A stretch of DNA of 64,000 bases, taken from assembly GCF_000403435.2 (NCBI RefSeq), contig NZ_KE159707.1, forward strand, positions 704,281 to 768,280, given 5' to 3'. Below, piece by piece: positions 32,094 through 40,816 of this stretch. The stretch comes from Oscillibacter sp. 1-3. Lineage in GTDB: Bacteria; Bacillota; Clostridia; Oscillospirales; Oscillospiraceae. Positions within the stretch are counted from its first letter, which is position 1, and every line of letters begins with the position of its first letter. Position numbers and translations under genes: made by a program. Below the pieces are notes generated by a model, which saw only the letters and a program-made list of their open reading frames with translations, was not told the origin of the DNA and ran no database searches.

Positions 32094-32387
32094 TCAAAGG
32101 GCTTCAAAGAACGGGGCCAGGGCGGCGGCATACTTGGACGGGATGAACTCGGTCACCCTGTAATCGGCGATCCCCTCGGCGTAAAAGGGGTCCTCCTCCA
32201 GGATGGCGCGGGCCTCCGCCAAGGAGGACGCCCGGCAGAGAATGACGCCGCCGGTGCGGGGCGTCTTTCGGCCGGAGCAGAGAAATTCGCCGGAGCGGTA
32301 ATGGCGCTCCAAATAGGCAATATGGCCGGGGAGAAGGGCGTCCACCTGTGAAAGAGGCGCTCGATAGGTCAGGTCAAACAGGAACAT
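32094..32387 (-). CDS. YciI family protein
   Basis: A 97-residue YciI-like protein: FLFDLTYRAPLSQVDALLPG, HIAYLERHYRSGEFLCSGRK, GGVILCRASSLAEARAILEE, then DPFYAEGIADYRVTEF with the typical D-P-F-x-x-x-G site. The ATG at 32387 lies eight bases after AAAGGAG. It reads from a perfect consensus promoter that is flanked by two palindromes, and is divergent from a TetR gene, which probably represses it. The function of this class is unknown; a role in detoxifying a small molecule that the TetR senses is inference. Confidence 0.82.
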   Translation of the reverse strand: MFLFDLTYRAPLSQVDALLPGHIAYLERHYRSGEFLCSGRKTPRTGGVILCRASSLAEARAILEEDPFYAEGIADYRVTEFIPSKYAAALAPFFEAL

Positions 32388-32404
32388 GATATGCACTCCT
32401 TTTG

Positions 32405-32430
32405 GTGACTACGGTCAGTGACTGCGGTCA
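32405..32430. promoter_or_regulatory. tandem palindromic operator for the TetR regulator
   Basis: GTGACTACGGTCA (32405-32417) is followed directly by GTGACTGCGGTCA (32418-32430). Each contains TGAC-N4-GTCA. They cover the start-site region of the yciI promoter. Confidence 0.68.
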
Positions 32431-32458
32431 TTATAGCTCCGGGGACGCGCCATGTCAA
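32430..32458 (-). promoter_or_regulatory. perfect consensus promoter of the YciI gene
   Basis: On the minus strand TTGACA (32458-32453), a 17-base spacer and TATAAT (32435-32430). Confidence 0.88.
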
Positions 32459-32480
32459 GAACATTTTGAAGGAGGCGGCT

Positions 32481-33095
32481 ATGGGACGGGAGACAAGGCA
32501 GGAACAGGCGCAAAGGACCAAGGCCAGGATATTCGACACGGCGGTGTCGCTGATTAAGGCCCAGGGCTATGACCGGGTGACCGTCAGCCAGATCTGTCAG
32601 GCGGCGGGAATCGCCAAGGGGTCTTTTTACGTCCACTACCGGGCAAAGGAGGATATTGTCCGGGAATGCTATTACTCCGACATGGACCGCTATGTCCGCA
32701 ATGCCTACGAAGCCGCCCTGCGGGAGCGTCCGGATCTGGGGGCGGCGGAACGGATTCAGGCTTTTCTCTGCCTGCAGCTGGAGTTCGCGGCCTACGCCGG
32801 GTACGAGCTGACCTGCCTGGCCTATGCCATGAACCTTGCCGCCTGCCGTCCGGGGGCCTCGGAGCACTTCCGGCGGCGGACCTTTGCGGAGATCCTCCGC
32901 GGGCTGCTGGAGGAGGCGGAGCCTCTTTTGCCGGCGGGCTTCACCCGGGAGGAGGCGTTTTCCTATCTGGAGAGCGTCACCCGGGGCGTGATGGCCACAT
33001 GGTGCTTCTCCGGCGGGGCATATGACCTCTCTGAGAGCGGCCGCAAGGCCGTGTCATATGCCGTGAAATGCTTTTTTCCGGAAAACAGCGGCTGA
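32481..33095 (+). CDS. TetR/AcrR family regulator
   Basis: A 204-residue TetR-family repressor. The HTH reads KARIFDTAVSLIKAQGYDRV, TVSQICQAAGIAKGSFYVHY and RAKEDIVRECYYSD, followed by an all-helical ligand domain of usual size. GGAGG precedes the ATG at 32481. It is divergent from the YciI gene across a 93-base region with two palindromes, so it probably represses that gene and itself. The ligand is unknown. Confidence 0.92.
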   Translation: MGRETRQEQAQRTKARIFDTAVSLIKAQGYDRVTVSQICQAAGIAKGSFYVHYRAKEDIVRECYYSDMDRYVRNAYEAALRERPDLGAAERIQAFLCLQLEFAAYAGYELTCLAYAMNLAACRPGASEHFRRRTFAEILRGLLEEAEPLLPAGFTREEAFSYLESVTRGVMATWCFSGGAYDLSESGRKAVSYAVKCFFPENSG

Positions 33096-33125
33096 ATTTC
33101 CCAGCGTTTGCGTGGAAATTGTATG

Positions 33126-33154
33126 AAAAAGGCGCGGCAAAAGCTGCGCCTTTT
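33126..33154 (+). terminator. intrinsic terminator after the TetR gene
   Basis: AAAAGGCGC-G-GC pairs with GC-T-GCGCCTTTT around an AAAA loop, followed by GGC; the stem itself supplies the T-run. Confidence 0.75.
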
Positions 33155-33167
33155 GGCTTCTTGTCAA

Positions 33168-33196
33168 TTGAGTTATAGGGCATCTGTTGGTAAAAT
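33168..33196 (+). promoter_or_regulatory. promoter of the HAD phosphatase gene
   Basis: TTGAGT (33168-33173), a 17-base spacer and TAAAAT (33191-33196). The transcript would begin near 33203. Confidence 0.6.
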
Positions 33197-33228
33197 AGGA
33201 GGACTACGAATGAAAAGTGAGGCGTTAT

Positions 33229-33885
33229 ATGGCTCGAACTGTGATCTTTGATCTGGATGGGACCATCCTGGACACCATTGAGGACCTGGCTGCCGCCGGA
33301 AACTGGGTCTGCCGCCAGCACAATTGGCCGGAGCACACTGTGGAGCGCTTCAAGGCCATGGTGGGCCACGGCATTCCCAATCTCGTTTCCCAATTCACCC
33401 CGGAGACCTGCCGCAGTCCCCTGCTGATTGCCAGCGCCCTGTCCCAGTTCAGCAGCTACTACGGCGCCCACAACATGGATAAGACCGCCCCCTACGCCGG
33501 CATTCCGGAGCTTTTGGAGCGGCTGAGAGCCGCCGGAATGTGCATGGCGGTGTACTCCAACAAGGCCGACGATTTCAGCCGGGAGATCGTGGAGCACTTC
33601 TTCCCTGGGGTGTTCCGGCTGGTGCGGGGCAAGCTGCCGGACGTGCCGGTGAAGCCGGACGGCGCCGCCGCCCGGGCCCTTCTGGCGGAGCTGGGAGCGG
33701 ACCCGGCGGAGACCGTCTTCGTTGGGGACAGCGGCGTGGACATTCAGACGGGCCATAACGCCGGGGCCAGGGTCTGCGGCGTCACCTGGGGCTTCCGGCC
33801 CCGGGCGTCCCTGGAGGGGGCGGACTTTCTGGCGGACACGGTGGAGGAGCTGGAGCAGGTGCTCCTGCACGCCGCGTGGTGCTGA
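33229..33885 (+). CDS. HAD family hydrolase, phosphoglycolate phosphatase type
   Basis: A 218-residue HAD phosphatase. Motif I is [19 protein letters not shown], motif [12 protein letters not shown] (Ser/Asn variant), motif III lysine in VKPDG, and motif [20 protein letters not shown]. The C1 cap is the helical type of the Gph/PGP group, enzymes that clear 2-phosphoglycolate and similar esters. The ATG at 33229 has GTGAGG seven bases before it. An out-of-frame ATG at 33210 behind a better ribosome site reads only 13 codons; the promoter makes it nearly leaderless, so I do not call it a gene. Confidence 0.87.
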   Translation: MARTVIFDLDGTILDTIEDLAAAGNWVCRQHNWPEHTVERFKAMVGHGIPNLVSQFTPETCRSPLLIASALSQFSSYYGAHNMDKTAPYAGIPELLERLRAAGMCMAVYSNKADDFSREIVEHFFPGVFRLVRGKLPDVPVKPDGAAARALLAELGADPAETVFVGDSGVDIQTGHNAGARVCGVTWGFRPRASLEGADFLADTVEELEQVLLHAAWC

Positions 33886-34262
33886 GCTTTGACGGGGCTG
33901 GGGAGCTGCTGGACGCCCTGGCGGAGCGGTTTCCCCAGGCGCTGTTTGACGGACTCAACGGCGGGGTGAACCTGCTGGAGGAGGCGGCGCCGGACCCGGA
34001 GTTTCCGCCGGGGGAAATGTACGTGCTGGGAGAGTACTGCGACGATCTGCTGGGCCGGTACATCAACCTGTACTACGGCTCCTTCGCCGCCCTGGCATCC
34101 CGGGAGGACTGGGACGGCGGGACCTGGGAGGAGGAGCTGCGACTCACCCTCTCCCATGAGCTGACCCATCACATGGAGGCCCGGGGCGGTCTCCACGCCC
34201 TGGACGACCGGGACGCGGAGGAGCTGGAGGCCTGGCGGCGGGAGCGCCGCGAAGAGGAATAG
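33876..34262 (+). CDS. metallopeptidase family protein (minimal zincin, PF06262-like)
   Basis: A 128-residue protein that fits the small minimal-zincin family. The signature is [20 protein letters not shown], that is H-E-x-x-H-H, near residue 95, with a conserved acidic pocket before it ([20 protein letters not shown]). Substrate and biological role of this family are unknown. It begins at GTG 33876 (or 33879), overlapping the HAD gene by ten bases, so the two are coupled. A strong terminator follows. Confidence 0.8.
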   Translation: MVLSFDGAGELLDALAERFPQALFDGLNGGVNLLEEAAPDPEFPPGEMYVLGEYCDDLLGRYINLYYGSFAALASREDWDGGTWEEELRLTLSHELTHHMEARGGLHALDDRDAEELEAWRRERREEE

Positions 34263-34275
34263 AGCGCGTTTTTCA

Positions 34276-34310
34276 ACCACCCCGCCGGCAGCTTCGGCGG
34301 GGTGGTTTTT
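34276..34310 (+). terminator. intrinsic terminator
   Basis: ACCACCCCGCC pairs with GGCGGGGTGGT and is followed by TTTTT. Confidence 0.9.
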
Positions 34311-34359
34311 GCCGGCTCCAAATTCACAAAATCTTAACAGATCCCGGCAGGAGGGGGGA

Positions 34360-34388
34360 TTGACAGCCGCCCGGTCCCCGTGTATAAT
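34360..34388 (+). promoter_or_regulatory. perfect consensus promoter of the efflux operon
   Basis: TTGACA (34360-34365), a 17-base spacer and TATAAT (34383-34388). Confidence 0.88.
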
Positions 34389-34391
34389 CAG

Positions 34392-34422
34392 TGACAATCT
34401 GTCATAAAGTGACAAAGTGTCA
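34392..34422 (+). promoter_or_regulatory. double TetR operator
   Basis: TGACAATCTGTCA (34392-34404) and TGACAAAGTGTCA (34410-34422) are two TGACA-N3-TGTCA palindromes, 18 bases from centre to centre. They lie just after the -10 box, where bound repressor would block transcription. Confidence 0.8.
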
Positions 34423-34443
34423 TTTCTGGAGAGGAGGGCGCAT

Positions 34444-35085
34444 ATGTGTACGGAGACGTTCCTCCGGCTGCCGGAGGAGAAGCGAGGCCGCTTCCTGGAA
34501 GCGGCCTGGGGGGAATTCACCCGGGTGAAATTCAGCGACGCCTCCATCAATCAGATTGTCCGGCACGCCGGAATTCCCCGTGGGAGCTTTTACCAGTACT
34601 TCGCCGATAAGGAGGATCTGTTCGCCTATCTTCTCCAGAGCGTGCGGGAGCAGTTTGTCCAGCTCTTCGCCCGGCTGCTGGAGGAAAACGGCGGCGATAT
34701 TTTTCAGATGCAGCTGGCGGTTTACGACCGCATCAGCCAGGAGATGGACCCCGGACAGCTGCGGGACCGCTTCATCCAAGTGCTTTTGCTGAATCCGGGC
34801 ATGGATTTGAAGCAGCTGATTATCGGCGACCCGGACGCCTCCGCCGCGCCGCTGATAGGGAAGATCGATCTCTCAATGCTGCGGAGGAAGGACCCCGCCT
34901 TTGTGCGCAGCACCCTGCTGCTGACCTCCGTGGTCGTGATGCCCGCCGTTATGGACAGCCTGACCTGCCCGGAGCGGCGGACAGAGCGCCGGCGGGAGAT
35001 GGAGGAGCAGCTGGAGATCATCAGGGACGGGGCCTGCCGGAAAGGCATGTGCCCGTGGAAAGAGCATAAAAGGAGGAAAGTATGA
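34444..35085 (+). CDS. TetR/AcrR family regulator of the efflux operon
   Basis: A 213-residue TetR protein: CTETFLRLPEEKRGRFLEAA, WGEFTRVKFSDASINQIVRH, AGIPRGSFYQYFADKEDLFA, then a ligand-binding domain. It is the first gene of the operon and lies behind a consensus promoter with two matching palindromes, so it should repress its own operon until an inducer, likely a pump substrate, binds. GAGGAGG precedes the ATG at 34444. Its stop overlaps the start of the TolC-like gene. Confidence 0.92.
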   Translation: MCTETFLRLPEEKRGRFLEAAWGEFTRVKFSDASINQIVRHAGIPRGSFYQYFADKEDLFAYLLQSVREQFVQLFARLLEENGGDIFQMQLAVYDRISQEMDPGQLRDRFIQVLLLNPGMDLKQLIIGDPDASAAPLIGKIDLSMLRRKDPAFVRSTLLLTSVVVMPAVMDSLTCPERRTERRREMEEQLEIIRDGACRKGMCPWKEHKRRKV

Positions 35086-36470
35086 GACAAAGAGTCATCG
35101 CCCTTCTGCTGGCGCTGGCGTCGCTGGCGTCGGTGTGTGCCGTGTCCGCTCTGGCGGAGGAGCGCACCGCTCCGGCGGACGGCGTGCAGACGGAACAGGC
35201 CGGCCCTCCAGCGGAGGGGGAGCCGGAGACGGCAGAGGAGCCGGAGGCCGCCCCGGAGACGGCGGAGGAAGCGGCGGAGCCTCCCGCCCTGGCGGGGCCG
35301 GATCTGGCGGACAATGTGACCATCCAGCCGGACGCCCTGGGGGAGGTGAGCTTTGCCAACGTGGAGCGCCGGATGCGGGAGAACAATCTCCAGCTCCTGG
35401 CGCTGGAGCAGAGCGTTTTGTCCCTTGAGGACATCGACTACGACAAGCTCTACGACAAGCTTTGGCACCAGCTCAACGAGATTGCCCAAGCCCAGTGGGG
35501 GCTGGTGACCTCCTCAAAGATGCTGATTCCGGCGGGATATATGAGCGACTACGAATACCACAGCTCCTATGACCAGCTGGACCGGGCCTACGACGCCGTG
35601 CGGGAGCAGTTCGACGCCATCAAGGAGGGCGACATGCAAAAGGACAACGCCGACATGATCCGCCAGCTCAGAAACCTCCAGGACCAGATTGTGATGGCGG
35701 GAGAGTCGCTGTACGCGGCCCTGACGGCCATGGAGAGCCAGGAGGCGGGCCTGCGGCGGCAGCTGGGGGGCCTGGACCGCACCGTGGAGGAGATGGAGCT
35801 GCGCTACCAGCTGGGCCAGATCTCCGCCATGCAGCTGGCGGAGGTGAAGTCCGGCCGGACGGCCCTGGAGAGCGGCCTTTCCACCCTGGGGATGAACGTG
35901 AAAAACTACAAGCTCCAGCTGGAGATGCTGATCGGCGCGGAGCAGAGCGGTGAGATTGCGCTGGGCCCTTTGCCGGAGGTGACGGCGGAGCAGCTGGAGG
36001 AGATGGATCTGGAGCGCGATCTGGCCGCCGCCAAGGAAAAGAGCTACGAGCTCTACGACGCGGAGAAGACGCTGGAGGACGCCCGGGACCAGTATAAGGA
36101 GGACGCCGACAGCTGGGGATACAACGAAAAGCGGATGGAGTTCCGCAATGTCCAGCGCACCTGGCAAGCGGCGCAGTATACATACAACAACACCGTGCAG
36201 AGCTACGAGCTGAGATTCCGCACCCTCTACGCCCAGGTGAAGGACTACCTTCAGATCTGGGAGGCCGCCAAGGTGTCTCTGGCCTGTGAGCAGTCGTCCT
36301 ATGCCGCCTCGGAGCTGAAATTCCAGCAGGGGACCATCTCCCGCAACGCCCTTTTGACGGCGGAGGACGACCTGCGGGAGGCGGAGGAGAAGGTCCGCTC
36401 CGCCGCGGGAGACCTGTTTTCCACCTACAACACCTACTGCTGGGCCGTCCAGCACGGCATCCTGAATTGA
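35082..36470 (+). CDS. TolC-like efflux component, exported coiled-coil protein
   Basis: A 462-residue exported protein with a signal peptide (RQRVIALLLALASLASVCAV, cleavage near SALAEE), a Glu/Pro-rich linker, then two long helical halves with heptad-like runs such as LRNLQDQIVMAGESLYAALT and ARDQYKEDADSWGYNEKRME. The repeated AMQLAEVKSGRTALESGLST block resembles TolC-family outer-membrane channels. The rest of the operon is an RND adaptor and permease, which supports this. What a TolC-like protein does in a cell that, from the other genes, seems to have one membrane is open; it may span the wall. Confidence 0.72.
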   Translation: MRQRVIALLLALASLASVCAVSALAEERTAPADGVQTEQAGPPAEGEPETAEEPEAAPETAEEAAEPPALAGPDLADNVTIQPDALGEVSFANVERRMRENNLQLLALEQSVLSLEDIDYDKLYDKLWHQLNEIAQAQWGLVTSSKMLIPAGYMSDYEYHSSYDQLDRAYDAVREQFDAIKEGDMQKDNADMIRQLRNLQDQIVMAGESLYAALTAMESQEAGLRRQLGGLDRTVEEMELRYQLGQISAMQLAEVKSGRTALESGLSTLGMNVKNYKLQLEMLIGAEQSGEIALGPLPEVTAEQLEEMDLERDLAAAKEKSYELYDAEKTLEDARDQYKEDADSWGYNEKRMEFRNVQRTWQAAQYTYNNTVQSYELRFRTLYAQVKDYLQIWEAAKVSLACEQSSYAASELKFQQGTISRNALLTAEDDLREAEEKVRSAAGDLFSTYNTYCWAVQHGILN

Positions 36471-36481
36471 GGAGGACATCC

Positions 36482-37657
36482 ATGAAAATACCGAGAAAAA
36501 CCGCCGCGCTTCTGCTGGCGCCGGTCCTGGCGCTGTCCCTGACCGCCTGCGGCGGCGGGGAGCAGGCCCAGGAGGAGGACGGGGAGCAGGCGGCAGGCGT
36601 CGCCGTCCAGGTGGAGACCGTGGCCCAGGACACCATTGCTGCGGAGAACAAGGTCTCCGGCAAGATCTCCGCCGACAACGAGACCGTCATCATGATCGCC
36701 TCCACTGCCAAGTGCACCGCCGTGTACTTCGAGGCCGGCGACCAGGTGGAGGCCGGGGACATCCTGTGCACGCTGGAGCTGGGCAGCGCCCTGGCCAACT
36801 ACAACGCCACCCGCATCGGCTACAACGGCGCCGTACAGAGCTACAACGACCAGAAGGCCATTCTGGACAAACAGGTGCAGCTGGCGGCGGACAATGTGGC
36901 CAACACCCGCGCCCTCTTTGAGATCGGCGCCGCCTCCCAGCTGGAGGTGGACCAGGCGGAGCTGAACTACTCCAACGCCGTGGCAGGGCGCAACTCCGCC
37001 CTCGCCCAGCTGGAGTCCAGCATCCAGAGCGCCAAGTCCGGTCTGGAGCAGCTGGACACCGCCCTGGAGAACGTGGACGCCAACGGCAACGTTATCGCCC
37101 CCATGGCGGGGACGCTGGCCGCCATGAGCGCCGTGGAGAACAGCTTCATCTCCAACTCCATGCCCCTGGCGGTAATCGACGGGCCGGACCAGATGAAGGT
37201 CACCGTCTCCGTGTCCGAGGCCCTGGTGCCCAAGATCTCCATCGGCTCCCAGGCGGACGTGTACGTCAGCGCCGTGGACAAGAGCTTCTCCGCCGTCATC
37301 CGCTCCGTGGAGCAGGCGGCCAATGTCCAGACCCGGCTCTACACCGTCACCCTCACCGTCCCGGCGGACGTGGGCGGGCTCCTCTCCGGCATGTTTGCCG
37401 ACGTGACCTTTTTCACCGATGTCTCCCGGAATACCGTGGTGGTGCCCACGGAGTCCATTCTCACCAGCGGCGGCAGCCAGTATGTGTTTGTTGTGGAGGA
37501 CGGTACCGCCCGGTATGCGGAGGTCACCACCGGTCTCACCGGCAACGGCGTTACCGAGGTGACAAGCGGCCTCACGGCGGGGCAGCAGCTGGTCACCGTG
37601 GGACAGGCGTACCTCCACGAGGGGGACCCTGTCCGGGTGGTCTCCGGGGAGGGTTAA
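36482..37657 (+). CDS. RND efflux adaptor (HlyD/MFP family lipoprotein)
   Basis: A 391-residue membrane-fusion protein. The signal peptide ends in a lipobox (LALSLTAC), so it is a lipoprotein. The lipoyl-like half-motifs flank a coiled-coil hairpin (DNVANTRALFEIGAASQLEV, DQAELNYSNAVAGRNSALAQ), followed by a barrel domain (LYTVTLTVPADVGGLLSGMF, VVVPTESILTSGGSQYVFVV). It should join the RND pump to the TolC-like partner. AGGAGG precedes the ATG at 36482, and the pump gene follows after six bases. Confidence 0.92.
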   Translation: MKIPRKTAALLLAPVLALSLTACGGGEQAQEEDGEQAAGVAVQVETVAQDTIAAENKVSGKISADNETVIMIASTAKCTAVYFEAGDQVEAGDILCTLELGSALANYNATRIGYNGAVQSYNDQKAILDKQVQLAADNVANTRALFEIGAASQLEVDQAELNYSNAVAGRNSALAQLESSIQSAKSGLEQLDTALENVDANGNVIAPMAGTLAAMSAVENSFISNSMPLAVIDGPDQMKVTVSVSEALVPKISIGSQADVYVSAVDKSFSAVIRSVEQAANVQTRLYTVTLTVPADVGGLLSGMFADVTFFTDVSRNTVVVPTESILTSGGSQYVFVVEDGTARYAEVTTGLTGNGVTEVTSGLTAGQQLVTVGQAYLHEGDPVRVVSGEG

Positions 37658-37663
37658 GGCCCC

Positions 37664-40600
37664 ATGAGTGTTTCTAAATTCTGCATCCAGCACAAGGTCG
37701 CAACCCTCCTGGCAGTCATCATGATTACCGTCTTCGGCCTGGTTTTCGCCACCCAGCTGCAGATGGCCCTGATGCCGGAGATGGAGGCCCCCATGGCCAT
37801 GGTCGTGTGCTACTACAACGGCGCCAACCCCAGCGACATCGAGGAGCTGATCACCCGGCCCCTGGAGTCCGCCGTCATGTCGGTCTCCGGCGTGGACGAG
37901 GTCTCCTCCACCTCCGCCGACAGCATGTGCCAGCTCCAGATCACCTATGTGGACGGCACGGATCTGGACATCGCCGCCACCAAGCTGCGGGAGCAGTTTG
38001 ACCGGCTGAGCCTGCCGGAGGACGCCATCGATCCCGTCATCGTGAACCTGAACCTCAGCGAGCTGATGCCCACGGCCATGGTGGCCCTGGCCGGAAACGA
38101 CCTGGCGGAGCTCCAGGCCCTGGCGGAGGACACCGTGGCCCCGGCGCTGGAGCGCATCGACGGCGTGGCCCAGGTGACGGTCAACGGCGGCGTGAGCCAG
38201 AAGATCGCCGTGGAGCTGGACGCCACCCGGGCCGCCGGTCTGGGGCTCTCCGCCGCCCAGGTCTCCCAGTTCCTGGCGGGACAGAACCTGCTCTATCCCG
38301 GCGGCAGCATGGAGAACGGCTCCAAGACCCTGACCGTCAGCACCGACGCCAAGTTTCAGTCCGTGGAGGACGTGGCCAATATGCTCCTCACCCTGCCCAC
38401 CGGCGGCGTGGTGCGCCTGAGCGAGGTGGCGGACGTGACGCTGGAGACGGAGCCCTCCGACGCCCTGGCCAGGATGGACGGCACCGCCTGCGTGGTGCTG
38501 CAGGTCTCCAAGCAGTCCGGCGCCAACGAGGCCGCCGCCGCCAAGGCCGTGGAGCGGCGCCTGGCGGAGCTCCGTGAGGAGAATCCCTCCATCGTCTACA
38601 CCGTGCCGTACAGCGCCGCGGAGTACATCGACATGTCCGTCAGCGCCGCCTTCCAGAACATTCTCCAGGGCGTGCTGCTGGCCGCCGCTGTGGTATTTCT
38701 CTTCCTGCGCCGGGGCGGCGCTACCATGACCATCGCGGTGTCCATGCCCGTGTGCATACTGACGGTGTTCATCCTGATGAACGCCATGGACCTGACGCTG
38801 AACATGATGTCCCTGGGCGGCGTGGCCATGGGCGTGGGCATGATCGTGGATAACTCCATCGTGGTGCTGGAGAACATCTACCGCTTCGCCGCCGAGGGCC
38901 GTGACCGCATGAGCGCCTGTGTGGACGGCACCAAAGAGGTCACCACCTCCGTGCTGGCCTCCACCCTCACCACCCTGGCGGTGTTCGTCCCCCTGGGGCT
39001 GGTGACGGGCCTTGCGGGCATGATGTTCCGGGACTTCTGCCTCACCATCGCCTCGCTGATTTTCGCCTCGTTGGTCATCGCCCTGGCGCTGGTGCCCCTT
39101 CTTTGCTACATGCTGCTGGACGAGGAGAAGGTCCGCCGCCAGCAGCTGAAGCAGGCGGAGAAAAAGCAAAGCGCCCTGTCCGCGAGAATCGGCGGCTGGA
39201 TCTCCAGGCTCCACGGCCTCTATATGCGCCTTTTGAATTACTTTGTCCGCCATCTCAAGGCGGGAATGCTGGCCTCCGTGGCCCTGGTGGTCCTGTTTGC
39301 CGTGCCGGTATTCGCCACCACCATGGTGCTGATGCCGGACATGGACCAGGGACAGGTCAACGTCAGCGTCTCCATGCCCATCGGGTCGGAGATGGAGGAG
39401 TCCGCGGCGATTGCCGACCGGATCACCGCCATCGCCCAGGCGGAGATTCCGGAGATGGATGAAATATACTACATCGCCCAGGACGAGTCCGTCACCATCA
39501 TGATAAACCTCACCAGCAAGGGCCAGCGGAGCCGCAGCAGCTTTGACATCGCTGACGGCCTGCGCCCCTTGCTTCAGGACATCGCCGGGTGCGAGATCAC
39601 CGTGGATGCCTCCAGCACCATGGGCATGATGGGCGGCAGCGACATCAGCCTGGACATCACCGGCATGGACTACGCCACCCTGGCTATGATTGCCGACGAC
39701 CTGGCGGACCGGGTCTCCCGGCTGCCGGACGCCATCGACGTCAAGAGCTCCCTGGCCGAGCGGGTGCCCCAGGTGAAGGTCAGCGTGAACCGGGAGACGG
39801 CGGCGCAGTACGGCCTCACGGCGGCCTCCATCGGCATGGCGGTCCGCTCGGAGCTGACGGGCAGCACCGCCACCACCGTCACCATCGGCGGACGGGAGCT
39901 GGACGTGGTGGTCCGGGGCGGCGGCAGCGCCAAGGAGAGTCTGGATGCCCTGCGCTCCATGCCCGTCGCCACCGCCCTGGGCGGCACGGTGCCCCTGAGC
40001 TCCGTGGCGGACGTGTCCGTGGTGCAGGAGCCCCAGAGCATCTCCCGGGTGAACCAGTCCCGGCAGGTGCAGGTCACCGGCTCCACCCTCAGCGGCGACA
40101 CCACCGCCATGACCCGGGAGCTGCGTGCCATTCTGGCGGAGTACCAGATGCCGGAGGGCTACACCGCGGAGATCAGCGGCAGCTACTCCAGCATGATGGA
40201 GAGCTTCGGCGATCTGCTGCTGGCCCTGCTGGTGGCCCTGGGCCTGGTGTACTTCGTGCTGGCGGCCCAGTTCGAGTCCTTCCTGATGCCGGTGATCGTC
40301 ATGATGATTCTGCCGGTGGCCTTTGCCGGGGCCCTCTTCGCCCTGCCCCTTTCCGGTAAGGATCTCTCCATTATCTCCCTGGTGGCCCTCATCATGCTGG
40401 CGGGCACGGTGGTCAACAACTCCATCATCCTGGTGGAGTATATCAAGATCCGCCGGGAGATGGGGGAGGAGCGGGCGACCGCCATCCTCAACGCCTGCCC
40501 CCTGCGCATCCGGCCCATTATGATGACCACCCTCACCACGGTCCTGGCCATGGTGCCCATGGCCGCGGGCATCGGCGAGACCAACGAGATGATGAGCGAC

Positions 40601-40765
40601 ATGGGCATTGTGATGATCAGCGGCATGGTGATTTCCACCGTGGTGACGCTGGTGTTCACCCCTGTGTTCTACTCCGTGATTGACGAGCTGAGCCATGTGT
40701 TCCGCCGCCGGAAAAAGAAGGTCCTCCCCCGGACGGAGGAGGAGCCGGCTTCCGCCGGCGTATAG
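37664..40765 (+). CDS. efflux RND transporter permease
   Basis: A 1,033-residue proton-driven RND pump of the hydrophobe/amphiphile class. The typical blocks are FATQLQMALMPEMEAPMAMV, ITRPLESAVMSVSGVDEVSS, ILTVFILMNAMDLTLNMMSL, GGVAMGVGMIVDNSIVVLEN (TM4 acidic site) and the second-half copy AGTVVNNSIILVEYIKIRRE with RIRPIMMTTLTTVLAMVPMA. Twelve membrane segments and two large loop regions are present, so it is full length. It probably exports drugs or metabolites under control of the operon's TetR protein. The minus strand of this gene contains an even longer open frame, which is an artefact of GC-rich codon use. Confidence 0.95.
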   Translation: MSVSKFCIQHKVATLLAVIMITVFGLVFATQLQMALMPEMEAPMAMVVCYYNGANPSDIEELITRPLESAVMSVSGVDEVSSTSADSMCQLQITYVDGTDLDIAATKLREQFDRLSLPEDAIDPVIVNLNLSELMPTAMVALAGNDLAELQALAEDTVAPALERIDGVAQVTVNGGVSQKIAVELDATRAAGLGLSAAQVSQFLAGQNLLYPGGSMENGSKTLTVSTDAKFQSVEDVANMLLTLPTGGVVRLSEVADVTLETEPSDALARMDGTACVVLQVSKQSGANEAAAAKAVERRLAELREENPSIVYTVPYSAAEYIDMSVSAAFQNILQGVLLAAAVVFLFLRRGGATMTIAVSMPVCILTVFILMNAMDLTLNMMSLGGVAMGVGMIVDNSIVVLENIYRFAAEGRDRMSACVDGTKEVTTSVLASTLTTLAVFVPLGLVTGLAGMMFRDFCLTIASLIFASLVIALALVPLLCYMLLDEEKVRRQQLKQAEKKQSALSARIGGWISRLHGLYMRLLNYFVRHLKAGMLASVALVVLFAVPVFATTMVLMPDMDQGQVNVSVSMPIGSEMEESAAIADRITAIAQAEIPEMDEIYYIAQDESVTIMINLTSKGQRSRSSFDIADGLRPLLQDIAGCEITVDASSTMGMMGGSDISLDITGMDYATLAMIADDLADRVSRLPDAIDVKSSLAERVPQVKVSVNRETAAQYGLTAASIGMAVRSELTGSTATTVTIGGRELDVVVRGGGSAKESLDALRSMPVATALGGTVPLSSVADVSVVQEPQSISRVNQSRQVQVTGSTLSGDTTAMTRELRAILAEYQMPEGYTAEISGSYSSMMESFGDLLLALLVALGLVYFVLAAQFESFLMPVIVMMILPVAFAGALFALPLSGKDLSIISLVALIMLAGTVVNNSIILVEYIKIRREMGEERATAILNACPLRIRPIMMTTLTTVLAMVPMAAGIGETNEMMSDMGIVMISGMVISTVVTLVFTPVFYSVIDELSHVFRRRKKKVLPRTEEEPASAGV

Positions 40766-40774
40766 AGACGGCAG

Positions 40775-40811
40775 ACCACCCCCGGAAGCGCGCGCTTCCG
40801 GGGGTGGTTTT
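40775..40811 (+). terminator. terminator of the efflux operon
   Basis: ACCACCCCCGGAAGC pairs with GCTTCCGGGGGTGGT, followed by TTTT. It also separates the operon from the convergent tmk. Confidence 0.9.
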
Positions 40812-40816
40812 CGCCC

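Noticed and set aside
33210..33251. A 13-codon upstream ORF overlapping the HAD phosphatase start
   Set aside because: The predicted transcript starts at about 33203, leaving almost no ribosome site for it. More likely the GTGAGG near 33217 serves the real gene.
36434..40696. A 1,420-codon open frame on the minus strand, antisense to the RND pump and adaptor genes
   Set aside because: It is low-complexity (Gly, His, Val-rich) and mirrors the GC-rich codons of well-supported genes on the plus strand. No start site or family match is visible.
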